From assembly GCA_937928045.1 (NCBI GenBank), contig CALFWO010000003.1, positions 30,704 through 94,703 on the forward strand: 64,000 bases of DNA, given 5' to 3'. The stretch comes from an uncultured Saprospiraceae bacterium (GTDB lineage Bacteria; Bacteroidota; Bacteroidia; Chitinophagales; Saprospiraceae). Positions 56,232-64,000 of the stretch are shown here, in pieces; positions within the stretch are counted from its first letter, which is position 1; every line of letters starts with the position of its first letter. A model generated the notes under the pieces. The model ran no database searches, was not told where the DNA came from, and saw only the letters and a list, made by a program, of their open reading frames with translations. A program made the position numbers and the translations under genes.

Positions 56232-56634
56232 CAGGTTGATCAATAGCAAGATAGACATATGCATTTTGCTCAAATAACCGAGCAAGATCACCTCCAACTT
56301 TTTTCCCCATACCTAAAATCAGCAATTGCTGTTCATCGGGCCACTTTCCTTTGGGATCAACCGACTTGCCATAGAACCATTCATAGCGCTGTTCGGTCAG
56401 CCAATTTTCTAAAGATTGCTGGCGTTTTGCATTTTCTTTTTTACTAAGTAGTTGTGAATGAGGATTATGTGCTGTCAATAAGCAGCCGTTAAAGCAGTTG
56501 TTATCGATAAGCAGGGTATCAATATCCCCGCTTGATTCATTTAAAATTATAGGAATAATAGGTCGTATCAATTGATATTCACTTTGCTCGTAGGCTTGAA
56601 CCAACTGTTCGTCTATATTACCCTTTTGATTCAT
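56206..56634 (-). CDS. DUF3293 protein
   Basis: 142 residues. LLTAHNPHSQLLSKKENAKRQQSLENWL followed by GKSVDPKGKWPDEQQLLILGMGKK and LARLFEQNAYVYLAI fits the DUF3293 family, small proteins of unknown function. Complete from ATG 56634 to a stop 26 bases inside the FMN reductase gene. The upstream side is the interval shared with yidC, which is divergent, and contains one exact -7 element on the plus strand. Confidence 0.78.
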   Translation of the reverse strand: MNQKGNIDEQLVQAYEQSEYQLIRPIIPIILNESSGDIDTLLIDNNCFNGCLLTAHNPHSQLLSKKENAKRQQSLENWLTEQRYEWFYGKSVDPKGKWPDEQQLLILGMGKKVGGDLARLFEQNAYVYLAIDQPAKLEWVLL

Positions 56635-56656
56635 TAAGATTCACTAACCTTTGTTG

Positions 56657-56664
56657 TACATTTG
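56657..56664 (+). promoter_or_regulatory. candidate -7 promoter element of yidC
   Basis: TACATTTG matches TAnnTTTG exactly, 68 bases before the yidC ATG, which would give a leader of about 60 bases. No -33 TTG at the expected spacing. Confidence 0.4.
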
Positions 56665-56732
56665 CGCATTCAAATGGAAAAAATAGTATTTCTTTTCCCT
56701 TTTTGGGATAGAATGAAAAGATAATATCATAA

Positions 56733-58613
56733 ATGGATAAAAATAATATTATTGGTTTTGGGTTGTTGCTTGTGCTTTTGGTGGTATGGACACAGTTCAA
56801 TAAGCCAACACCTGAGCAGCTGGAGGAGCAGAAAAGATTCAGAGATTCAATAGAATTGGCCAATAGCGCTGAAACTTTGAATCAAGAAGTGGCGACTAAA
56901 AAGGAGTCCCAGCCTAAATTGGTAGAGACAATGGATTCTGCACAGTTGGCTACTTATCAAGGTAGTTTTGGGGCCTTTGCTCCTGCCGCAGTAGGTAAAG
57001 AAGAGTTTTATACGATTGAGAATAACGAATTGAAAATCACCTTGTCCAATAAGGGTGGGCGTATTACAAATGTATTGGTGAAAGGTTACGATAAGATCGC
57101 CACAGATACCGCTGGAGAGGAAAGTAAAGTGCCGCTATTTTTGTTGGAAGATGAAAAAAACGTGTTTGAGTACCAATTGCCTGTGACAAACAATGCCTCA
57201 GGTTATATCGGATCACAGCAATTAACCTTTCAAGCTGAAAAGTCAGGCAACAAAATCACCTTCAAGGCGCCTACCACTGCAGGAGGATATTTCGAGCAGA
57301 GTTATGAACTGAGCGCGGAAGGTTACGGTGTCGATTATAAAATTGGAGGGCAAGGTTTGGGTCAAGTCTTGGATCGATCTCAATCTAGCATAAAGCTGAA
57401 TTGGGTCAACTATCTGGACAAGCTAGAGAAGAATAGTAAATATGAGCGAAACTACACCTCGGTTTATTACAAAGAAGTCGATGAAACTCCTAGCTATTGT
57501 TCTTGCACAAGTGATGATGAAGAAGATGTAGACGGAGCAAGGTTAGCCTGGGTTTCTCATTCGAATCAATTCTTTAATACAACACTTATTCCTCAGACGC
57601 CATTTACTTCCGGTGTTTTGGAAACGCAGGTGTTAGATGAAGGGAAGGACGATTTGAAGTTGGTAAAAAGTAAGTTAAATATTCCTCTAGAAAATGTAAC
57701 GGGAAATGGCTATGCCATGCAAATGTATTTAGGTCCCAATGAATACACCAGATTAAAAGCTTATGACAATGACTTAGAGGAATTAATTCCATTTGGAAGA
57801 TCAATATTTGGAACGATTAATCGTTGGTTAATTCGTCCATTGTTTAATTTCTTATCTGGATTTATTGGCAGTAAAGGATTGGTAATCTTGCTGCTGACCT
57901 TCTTGGTGAAATTAGCTTTGTATCCATTCATGTACAAGATGCTGCATTCTCAATCTAAGATGGCTGCTCTAAAGCCACAGATGGCCAAGATGAAAGAGAA
58001 GTTTGGAGATGATCAGCAGAAGCAGCAGATGGAAACCATGAAGATGTACCAGGAGTATGGTGTTAGTCCATTAGGGGGTTGTTTGCCAATGGTATTACAA
58101 ATGCCGATATGGTTCGCATTGTATCGATTCTTTCCGGCAAGTATAGAATTCCGTCAAGCTTCCTTTTTGTGGGCCACCGATTTGAGTTCCTTTGATGTCG
58201 CCTTTTGGTTGCCATTTGAGATTCCTTTCTATGGACAGCATGTGTCCTTGTTTACAATCCTTTGGGCTGTGACTACTGTGATCTATACCTTCTATAATAC
58301 GAAGCATATGGACATGACTGCCAATCCAATGATGAAAAACATACAATACATGATGCCAGTAATGTTTTTGTTTTTCTTCAACAACTTTGCTGCTGGATTA
58401 ACTTGTTACCTGTTGTTTTCCAACTTATTCAATATTGCTCAGACGGTAATCACAAAAAATTACCTAATAGATCATAAAAAGATCGAAGCTGAGTTGGCTG
58501 CGAATAAGAAAAAACCGAAAAAGAAAGGTGGATTCCGAGCTAAGATTGAGGAAGCAATGAAAGCTCAGCAGGAAGCTGCGGCAGCAGCGCAAAAAGGGAA
58601 GAAGAAAAAATAG
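56733..58613 (+). CDS. yidC: membrane protein insertase YidC
   Basis: Inserts and folds inner-membrane proteins, alone or with SecYEG. It has 626 residues. TM1 at about 5-20 is IIGFGLLLVLLVVWTQ. A large periplasmic beta-sandwich spans about 30-350 and includes LSNKGGRITNVLVKGYD. Five further TM segments from about 370 carry the conserved KLALYPFMYKMLHSQSKMAALKP cytoplasmic hairpin. The C-terminal tail is a long run of Lys with Ala/Gln (KKKPKKKGGFR...), suited to ribosome binding. This is the Gram-negative YidC layout. A perfect palindromic terminator follows. Confidence 0.97.
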   Translation: MDKNNIIGFGLLLVLLVVWTQFNKPTPEQLEEQKRFRDSIELANSAETLNQEVATKKESQPKLVETMDSAQLATYQGSFGAFAPAAVGKEEFYTIENNELKITLSNKGGRITNVLVKGYDKIATDTAGEESKVPLFLLEDEKNVFEYQLPVTNNASGYIGSQQLTFQAEKSGNKITFKAPTTAGGYFEQSYELSAEGYGVDYKIGGQGLGQVLDRSQSSIKLNWVNYLDKLEKNSKYERNYTSVYYKEVDETPSYCSCTSDDEEDVDGARLAWVSHSNQFFNTTLIPQTPFTSGVLETQVLDEGKDDLKLVKSKLNIPLENVTGNGYAMQMYLGPNEYTRLKAYDNDLEELIPFGRSIFGTINRWLIRPLFNFLSGFIGSKGLVILLLTFLVKLALYPFMYKMLHSQSKMAALKPQMAKMKEKFGDDQQKQQMETMKMYQEYGVSPLGGCLPMVLQMPIWFALYRFFPASIEFRQASFLWATDLSSFDVAFWLPFEIPFYGQHVSLFTILWAVTTVIYTFYNTKHMDMTANPMMKNIQYMMPVMFLFFFNNFAAGLTCYLLFSNLFNIAQTVITKNYLIDHKKIEAELAANKKKPKKKGGFRAKIEEAMKAQQEAAAAAQKGKKKK

Positions 58614-58629
58614 GAATCGAGGTATAAAT

Positions 58630-58663
58630 AAAAAAGCAGATGGGAATTCCCATCTGCTTTTTT
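58630..58663. terminator. bidirectional terminator, perfect 34-base palindrome
   Basis: The two 17-base halves (58630-58646, 58647-58663) are exact reverse complements centred on GAATTC: A6, GCAGATGGGAATTCCCATCTGC, T6. It lies between yidC and the convergent sulfotransferase gene, and its A/T ends make it work both ways. Confidence 0.93.
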
Positions 58664-59345
58664 ATTTATAGTAATTGTGTTTTTTCATTTGCTTGCGATT
58701 CTTTAACCAAAAAAGCAATTGAAAGAATAGTGGGAGTTCATCCTTGTATGATCCGGAGATTCCTCGTCTGAAAAATTTATTTGCTAAAGCTTTTTTATCG
58801 GCTTCCTCTGTCAAACGCTTTCCTCCGGAACCAAATTTTGGAACTCCCTTTTTAAGTTTATTAAAAGTAGGTAGTCTTTCTTTATTTGGGGCTGGAAGAT
58901 CTATAATTTCTCGAAGTCTTTCGACTTGGCCAATAGGATCTTTGATTAGATCTTCATAGCGAATGACAATGTCTGCTTTTTCTGTCCATTGTCGACAGTT
59001 TTCTGACCAACCACCGAAGAAACTACCGCCTCTTGCTAATATCGCTTCAGTTAGGTTCCAAAGATAGTTTGAACCAGGAGCAACAATGTCTTTTCTGTGG
59101 TGAGCAATAGAAACCATGGCATCTCTGCCATCTCTTACTAAGTAAACGGACTTCGCGTTGCGAACATTTTCTGGAAGTTGATGCGGTAACAGATGAGTTT
59201 TCACAACAGGAAATTTGTGGAAATCAGGATTAACTTTCTTATTGACTTCCAGATGAAATTCACTGGAATCAATTCCATACACTTCGAAAAGAATATTTCG
59301 AAAGAAGGTATTACCTGATCTAGGAAATGATGCGAGCCAAATCAT
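58662..59345 (-). CDS. sulfotransferase domain protein (copy 1)
   Basis: 227 residues. Transfers sulfate from PAPS to an acceptor. The 5'-phosphosulfate loop is SFPRSGNTFFRNILFE at the N-terminus. The 3'-phosphate-binding segment is VYLVRDGRDAMVSIAHHR, and the C-terminal part has IVIRYEDLIKDPIGQVERL. It is a paralogue of the next upstream gene, 35 bases away, with the same length and domain order. The acceptor is unknown; extracellular polymers or lipids are common for this family. Confidence 0.92.
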   Translation of the reverse strand: MIWLASFPRSGNTFFRNILFEVYGIDSSEFHLEVNKKVNPDFHKFPVVKTHLLPHQLPENVRNAKSVYLVRDGRDAMVSIAHHRKDIVAPGSNYLWNLTEAILARGGSFFGGWSENCRQWTEKADIVIRYEDLIKDPIGQVERLREIIDLPAPNKERLPTFNKLKKGVPKFGSGGKRLTEEADKKALANKFFRRGISGSYKDELPLFFQLLFWLKNRKQMKKHNYYK

Positions 59346-59380
59346 TTGATGTCTTGTTTAGTTTATTTTGAAGAAAATGA

Positions 59381-60061
59381 CTAGTAATATTTCAACTTTT
59401 TCATTTGCTTTCGGTGAAGTACCCAGAAAAGAAGTTGAAAGGCCTTCGGCATTTCAGTTTTGTAACTTCCTGCAATTCCTTTTCGATAAAATTTCTGTGC
59501 ATGTTGCTTATTAACCGCTTCGTTCTTACTCATATCTTTTCCGGCGCCATATTCAAATGATCCTTCTTTTAACTTCTTAAAAGTGGGTAATTTCGAGAGC
59601 TCAGGTTCTGGAAGATTGATTAACGATCTCAGTCGCTCTGTTTGCTTTATCGGGTCAGCAATCAAATCTTCATATTTGATGACCAAATCAGCTTTTTCGC
59701 TCCATATTTCCACATGCTCAGACCAATTTACGCCAAACCTGTTACCCAAACCTAAGGATATTTCAAAAAGATTGGAAAGAAAAGTTCCTCCAGTTTTCTT
59801 AATGTCTAACCGATGATGAGCCAAAGAAACCATTGCATCCCTTCCGTCCCTCACCAAATAGATAGCAGGCATTTTTTGAAGCCTTTCTGGTAATTGCTTC
59901 GGCAACAAATGTGTTTTTACGATAGCCGCCTTGTCAAAATTTGGATCCAATTTTTTCTTTATACCCAAATGAAAATCGGAAGATGCTAGACCATAGACCT
60001 CTAATAAAATGTTTCGGAAGTAAGTATTACCAGACCTCGGGTAAGATGCTAACCAAATCAT
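59381..60061 (-). CDS. sulfotransferase domain protein (copy 2)
   Basis: 226 residues. 5'-phosphosulfate loop SYPRSGNTYFRNILLE, 3'-phosphate-binding segment IYLVRDGRDAMVSLAHHR, later LVIKYEDLIADPIKQTERL. It is clearly homologous to copy 1 along the full length, with many substitutions, so the duplication is old. Both run on the minus strand and are probably cotranscribed. A 205-base divergent promoter region lies upstream. Confidence 0.92.
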   Translation of the reverse strand: MIWLASYPRSGNTYFRNILLEVYGLASSDFHLGIKKKLDPNFDKAAIVKTHLLPKQLPERLQKMPAIYLVRDGRDAMVSLAHHRLDIKKTGGTFLSNLFEISLGLGNRFGVNWSEHVEIWSEKADLVIKYEDLIADPIKQTERLRSLINLPEPELSKLPTFKKLKEGSFEYGAGKDMSKNEAVNKQHAQKFYRKGIAGSYKTEMPKAFQLLFWVLHRKQMKKLKYY

Positions 60062-60266
60062 GAAAATCTATTTAAGTGTCATATGTCAATAAGTTGCAAT
60101 ATCTTTATAATTTACTGGGAATTATAAGGTAAAATTTATTGAAAAGCAATTTCAGAAGTGTATGTTTCAATTTTCATACCTGAATAGTTTTTATTGCTGA
60201 AATAATTGGCCTTATTTATGCCTTTATTATAACTTTTATTAATTCAATAAACTTAGTGTTTCTATC

Positions 60267-60701
60267 ATGAGTAATAACCTAATAAAAATTTGTAGCCTAA
60301 TTGTTTTTACCGTGATTCTCGTTTTTCTCGGTTGTGGTGATGCTAAAACTGCCAAAAAAGAAGGTCAAAAGCAGCAAAAAAGGTCCAGTCAAAAGAAAGA
60401 GCAATCAATGTTGGTTGAGGGTAAAACCTATAAATGGAAGGATGTAATTGACACCATGACTGTAGATCAATTAAATGCCAAGATTGTTGAACGTGTCAAT
60501 TCGGTAGTCACTTTGGATGCCAATCAGGTTAAAAGCTTAAATGAAGTAATTGAGGAGCAGCAGGGTAGAGAAGTGAAAAGTTTTGCTCAGAAAATTGAAT
60601 ACAGAAGGAAATTATTGTATAAAATTCAAACAACAATTTTTACGCCTGATCAACAGAAGAAATATAAAGAATTTCTAGATAAGAAAAAGAACGCTGAGTA
60701 A
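60267..60701 (+). CDS. small lipoprotein, 144 residues
   Basis: No family recognised. Lipoprotein signal IVFTVILVFLGCG with the Cys at about 23. The mature part starts with a very basic Lys/Gln-rich stretch (KKEGQKQQKRSSQKK), then helices rich in Lys/Glu ending KIQTTIFTPDQQKKYKEFLDKKK. The TPDQ step recalls the LTPEQ of Spy/CpxP-type proteins but is too short to name. It precedes the 997-residue membrane protein by 29 bases. Confidence 0.82.
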   Translation: MSNNLIKICSLIVFTVILVFLGCGDAKTAKKEGQKQQKRSSQKKEQSMLVEGKTYKWKDVIDTMTVDQLNAKIVERVNSVVTLDANQVKSLNEVIEEQQGREVKSFAQKIEYRRKLLYKIQTTIFTPDQQKKYKEFLDKKKNAE

Positions 60702-60730
60702 ACCATAGATTTAATAAGAAAGTAGTTATT

Positions 60731-63724
60731 ATGAAATCAACGCTTTTTAAAATTAGTCTGTCAGTTTGGATACTTCTGGTTGTGATTAACTATTTGATTC
60801 ATCATCCAGCATATTTTTATGCGATCATTGATGGATCATATTTGAAATTTCTCTTTGGTTATTCAGTTTTATCTGCTGGTGCTATTTTTTTATTCAAGAA
60901 TAGAAAAATATCTTTAAATGGTTGGAAAGTCTACTTACTTATTTTATTCACTGAGCTTTTATTGTTTCAGGTATATTCTAACGAAATTGGTCTAATTGAA
61001 AAGTCCTCTGCTGCTTCTGTCGGAATATTTATATTTAAGAACATTCTTTTACAACTAGGTGCATTACTTATTTTCCTGTTTAGTTTTGCTTCAGGAGCAT
61101 CACTTATGTCGTCATTTAGGGAAAACCTAAGTACGTCCCAATTCGGAATTGTATCATTGTCATTGGGAATTGGATTAGTCAGTTTAGTATTGTTTTCGCT
61201 GGGTTCTTTTGGCATTTATTACAATTGGTTGATGTTTCCAATTATGCTAATTGTGCTAGTGTTCAAAAGAAAGGCAGTTCTTGAACAATTTAAAAATATA
61301 TTCTTAACTCCACTCGCTACTGAAGGAACTTCAATAGTGAATTGGATACTGTCTGCTCTTTTAGTGGTCTTTGTTGCTTATAACTTGATCGGTGCTCATA
61401 AAATATTTCCAATTGGTTTCGATGGTGCAAGTTTATATCAGAATCTTTCCAACCTAATTTTCAATTCGAATGAATTAATAGCCGGGGGACAAGCATATGG
61501 TTGGCCATTATTTACGTCTCTAGGAGCAGTCCTTTTTGGGAAAATGTCATTTTCCATTTTCATTACGCATATTGTTGTTATTCCATGTTTATGGGGAGTT
61601 TATGAATTGTCTAGGTTAGTAATGAGTGAAAAAGCTTCATTATTTGTTACAACTGTTTTTTACTCTTTGCCGGCCACTGGTTTCTTGGCCTTTCATGATG
61701 AAAAAGTAGATTTAGGCTTTTTACTAATAATTCTTGCGGTCCTAATTTTCATAATTCAATATGGAAAAGAAGTCAAATTTGATTTTTCAATTTCAGATAC
61801 TAAAAGTTTTAAATTCTTTGCATTGATAGGATTGCTTTTAGGTTTTGCCATGGGCATAAAATACACTGCAATATTGGCCATTGTCTCTTTAATCAATCTA
61901 ATCGTATTTTCATGGGGAGGATATCGAAGTCTGATTGTTTCTAGTGGTTTCTCTTTGTCGTTTTTATTCTTATTCAATATTCACAAGTTTGGATATTTAG
62001 AGATTAGTTCAAGTGAAAAGTGGATGGTTGTTTTGTTAGGGATTGTTGTATCAGGAGTAACTTTAACTTTGAGTTTTAGAAAAATAAATTGGAGTTCTTT
62101 TCCAAAGTTGGCGAAGAATTTAGCAATTCTTCTTTGTGCTGCAATAATTGGTTTCGGGCCATGGATGATGAAGAATATCATTGAAACGAAGTCATTATCA
62201 CCGAAGTCAATACTATATGGGGAAGATGAATCCAATACATTTAAGTATAAATATACATGGTTATTCGAGAATGACATAGACTTTAAACTTAAGCCAGAAC
62301 ATCGGGAAAGTATGATCGTTGCTATGCAGCAATCTGCAAACCAAGCTAACTTGAACGATCAACAGTTGTTTCAAATGTGGATAGACGCTTCTGGGGAAAA
62401 TAAACAGACGGCAAAGCTTCAAAAGCCAGAGAAAAACTTTTCAAGTGGTAAGAGAGAAGAAATTCTTCGGTATCTTGGATATGAAGATGGTCTTTCCAAG
62501 TACATATCCTTGCCTTTTGACTTGACCTTCAATACAAATATAATTAATAAGCGAGGAGTTGATATTTCATTTTTATTTCTATTAATTCTAGTTCTATTCT
62601 TTTTTGATCTGAGAACTTCTCATGTTAAAAAATGGCGAAACCCTCTGGTCGCTTTTAGTTTATTGCTGGGTTTCTATCTAAGTTGGAAAAGTGTCTTGGT
62701 CAATAAAGGAAGTTTCGACATGACTGCTTATTTAAACGCTTTTTCAAACGGACGATTTGAAGGGCATAAAGATTTGATAGATCAAGTATTCAATCCGTTT
62801 TTAGTATTGCAAACTTCGCTGGCTGAATTAATGTCTCCTTTATATAGTCTTTGTGAAAAGATCAATTTTCCTTTTTCCGTATTATGTCTCGGAGGATTAC
62901 TTACGCTTTTTGCTCTTTTATCGAAAAGTAATTGGAGTAAACTTCCGAGGACAATGAAAGTGTTACTTTCTTTTATGATTTCATTTGGATTCCTGTTTCT
63001 TATTTTAGGAAATGGAATAGTTCATTATGGAATAACTTTATGGGTAGGTTTGTTATTATTGATTTTTTATTATCTATCTAATCTTGAAGAATTTTTGGAT
63101 TCGTCAATATTGAATTTTACTAAAAAATCATTATTCTCTTTAGTCGCTTTAGTATTGGTTTTGAATACTACATTAATGTTTACGAATAAAGACAATAAAT
63201 GGGATTCTACGAATGATTTATTTAGCGGACCAATACTTTTAAGTGAAAGTACAATAGGTAAAGAGGAAGAAATATTGAAGCAATATATTCCTGAACTTAC
63301 TGCAGTGAAAAAAGTTCTGAATGAAGATGATACCAAAATTTATCAAATTGGTACTTTTTTCGAATATCACGTAGAGAATAATCACCTTAGGATCTTTAAG
63401 GACAATCAATTGACTTCATTTGATCGAGTCTCTCAAGTGTTGAATGCTGATGATGAATACATCGAAGTTTTAAAAGGAAACGGTGTCCAATATATATTAT
63501 TTGATTTAAAAGTTGCTTCAATCGACAACACTCCTAATAAAACGCTTACTAAAAAGGCAAATCGTTTTGTTAAAGTATTAAATAATAGAGAAAAGGTGAA
63601 GCTATTGCTTACAGATAACCTAGTGAGTAGAACAGATCCTCAAACTGGGAAGTCTCGTGAAGTGTATGGATTGAGCGGCAAAACGATAAAAGTAGGTTCC
63701 TTTGCAGTGTTTAAACTATTATAA
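60731..63724 (+). CDS. large polytopic membrane protein, possibly GT-C type
   Basis: 997 residues, multi-pass, with at least a dozen hydrophobic segments across the first 830 residues and a soluble C-terminal domain of about 170 residues. I do not recognise the family. IFPIGFDGASLYQNLSNLIF and FLAFHDEKVDLGFLLIIL place acidic residues in loops between segments, as in GT-C polyprenyl-phosphate glycosyltransferases, but no signature is decisive. The next gene starts at the base after its stop and encodes a DPM-like GT2, which often makes the donor for such enzymes. This supports the GT-C idea as inference. Confidence 0.85.
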   Translation: MKSTLFKISLSVWILLVVINYLIHHPAYFYAIIDGSYLKFLFGYSVLSAGAIFLFKNRKISLNGWKVYLLILFTELLLFQVYSNEIGLIEKSSAASVGIFIFKNILLQLGALLIFLFSFASGASLMSSFRENLSTSQFGIVSLSLGIGLVSLVLFSLGSFGIYYNWLMFPIMLIVLVFKRKAVLEQFKNIFLTPLATEGTSIVNWILSALLVVFVAYNLIGAHKIFPIGFDGASLYQNLSNLIFNSNELIAGGQAYGWPLFTSLGAVLFGKMSFSIFITHIVVIPCLWGVYELSRLVMSEKASLFVTTVFYSLPATGFLAFHDEKVDLGFLLIILAVLIFIIQYGKEVKFDFSISDTKSFKFFALIGLLLGFAMGIKYTAILAIVSLINLIVFSWGGYRSLIVSSGFSLSFLFLFNIHKFGYLEISSSEKWMVVLLGIVVSGVTLTLSFRKINWSSFPKLAKNLAILLCAAIIGFGPWMMKNIIETKSLSPKSILYGEDESNTFKYKYTWLFENDIDFKLKPEHRESMIVAMQQSANQANLNDQQLFQMWIDASGENKQTAKLQKPEKNFSSGKREEILRYLGYEDGLSKYISLPFDLTFNTNIINKRGVDISFLFLLILVLFFFDLRTSHVKKWRNPLVAFSLLLGFYLSWKSVLVNKGSFDMTAYLNAFSNGRFEGHKDLIDQVFNPFLVLQTSLAELMSPLYSLCEKINFPFSVLCLGGLLTLFALLSKSNWSKLPRTMKVLLSFMISFGFLFLILGNGIVHYGITLWVGLLLLIFYYLSNLEEFLDSSILNFTKKSLFSLVALVLVLNTTLMFTNKDNKWDSTNDLFSGPILLSESTIGKEEEILKQYIPELTAVKKVLNEDDTKIYQIGTFFEYHVENNHLRIFKDNQLTSFDRVSQVLNADDEYIEVLKGNGVQYILFDLKVASIDNTPNKTLTKKANRFVKVLNNREKVKLLLTDNLVSRTDPQTGKSREVYGLSGKTIKVGSFAVFKLL

Positions 63725-64000
63725 ATGTTGGATAAAACTAAAGTTTGGGTTTTTTTTCCTGCATTTAATGAAGCTGGGGTGATAGCTCCGTTGATTAAAA
63801 GAACATTTGATGAAGGATTCGAAAACATCGTGGTCGTTGATGATGGGAGTGCGGATGGTACTTCGGAAGTCGCTCTGAACGCAGGTGCAAGTATACTAAA
63901 ACTATGTGTAAACAGAGGTGTGGGTGCGGCATTTCAAACTGCCTTTTACTATGCTCGGAAAAAGGATCTTGACTATATGGTTATTCTTGATTCAGACGGA
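63725..64000 (+). CDS. GT2 glycosyltransferase, dolichyl-phosphate mannosyltransferase-like, 3' end outside window
   Basis: The first 92 codons of a GT2 enzyme. ATG 63725 directly follows the TAA of the membrane-protein gene. The N-terminus VWVFFPAFNEAGVIAPLI is the nucleotide-sugar-binding start, VVVDDGSADGTSEVA is the NDP-binding Asp region, and VNRGVGAAFQTAFYYA and MVILDSDG lead into the DxD site. This is the DPM/DPG-synthase-like pattern, which usually transfers sugar to a polyprenyl phosphate. The rest lies beyond the window. Confidence 0.9.
   Translation, partial: MLDKTKVWVFFPAFNEAGVIAPLIKRTFDEGFENIVVVDDGSADGTSEVALNAGASILKLCVNRGVGAAFQTAFYYARKKDLDYMVILDSDG

Overview
This window reads as AT-rich chromosomal DNA of a member of the Bacteroidota, probably Saprospiria or a relative. 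Two large secreted proteins end in type IX secretion (T9SS) type A sorting domains. Many genes carry the Bacteroidota -7 promoter element TAnnTTTG shortly before the start codon, and Shine-Dalgarno sequences are not evident. LytTR two-component genes, DUF5916, DUF5683 beside parAB and numerous lipoproteins fit the same phylum. The species assignment is inference. I saw no rRNA, tRNA, CRISPR array, intact insertion sequence or prophage.

Layout. 1-4.5 kb: the end of an alpha/beta hydrolase, then smc. 4.6-7.5 kb: a small unknown gene and a 2-hydroxyacid dehydrogenase joined to an unknown 473-residue protein. 7.7-13.8 kb: a T9SS cell-surface protein with dockerin-like repeats, rhlE, and a LytTR regulator/kinase pair. 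13.9-18.7 kb: a pterin synthase, folE and fabD, then algH and an ABC-F ATPase. 18.7-24.4 kb: a GC-rich island, an AAA ATPase, a decayed segment, and an overlapping operon containing a fused ribF-glycosyltransferase, rluA and a GT39 membrane glycosyltransferase. 24.5-29.8 kb: an Mrp ATPase, a NifU-type protein, pyrF, a broken zinc-ribbon gene, and a sigma/membrane/secreted-protein operon. 29.9-34 kb: DUF5916, pfkA and a sugar kinase.

34-43.5 kb is the most unusual part. A vanadium-type haloperoxidase lipoprotein leads a four-gene operon ending in an MBOAT/SGNH O-acylation pair. It lies back to back with a 1201-residue VCBS/UnbV lipoprotein. 44.3-47.2 kb holds a T9SS serine protease with three 120-residue tandem repeats. 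47.6-51.9 kb is a mixed region with a paaK relic, DUF1569, an HMG-CoA lyase-type enzyme, GNAT and GDSL genes. 51.9-55.4 kb is parA-parB-DUF5683-lipoprotein. 55.7-58.6 kb holds an FMN reductase, DUF3293 and yidC. 58.7-64 kb holds two tandem sulfotransferases, a small lipoprotein, a 997-residue membrane protein and the start of a GT2 enzyme.

Housekeeping functions (smc, parAB, yidC, folE, fabD, pyrF, pfkA, Fe-S assembly) alternate with surface and envelope genes. The clearest unusual observations are the RibF-GT2 fusion, the haloperoxidase/UnbV/O-acylation neighbourhood, the dockerin plus possible cohesin-like protein, the tripled protease repeat, and several small gene relics and inverted repeats.
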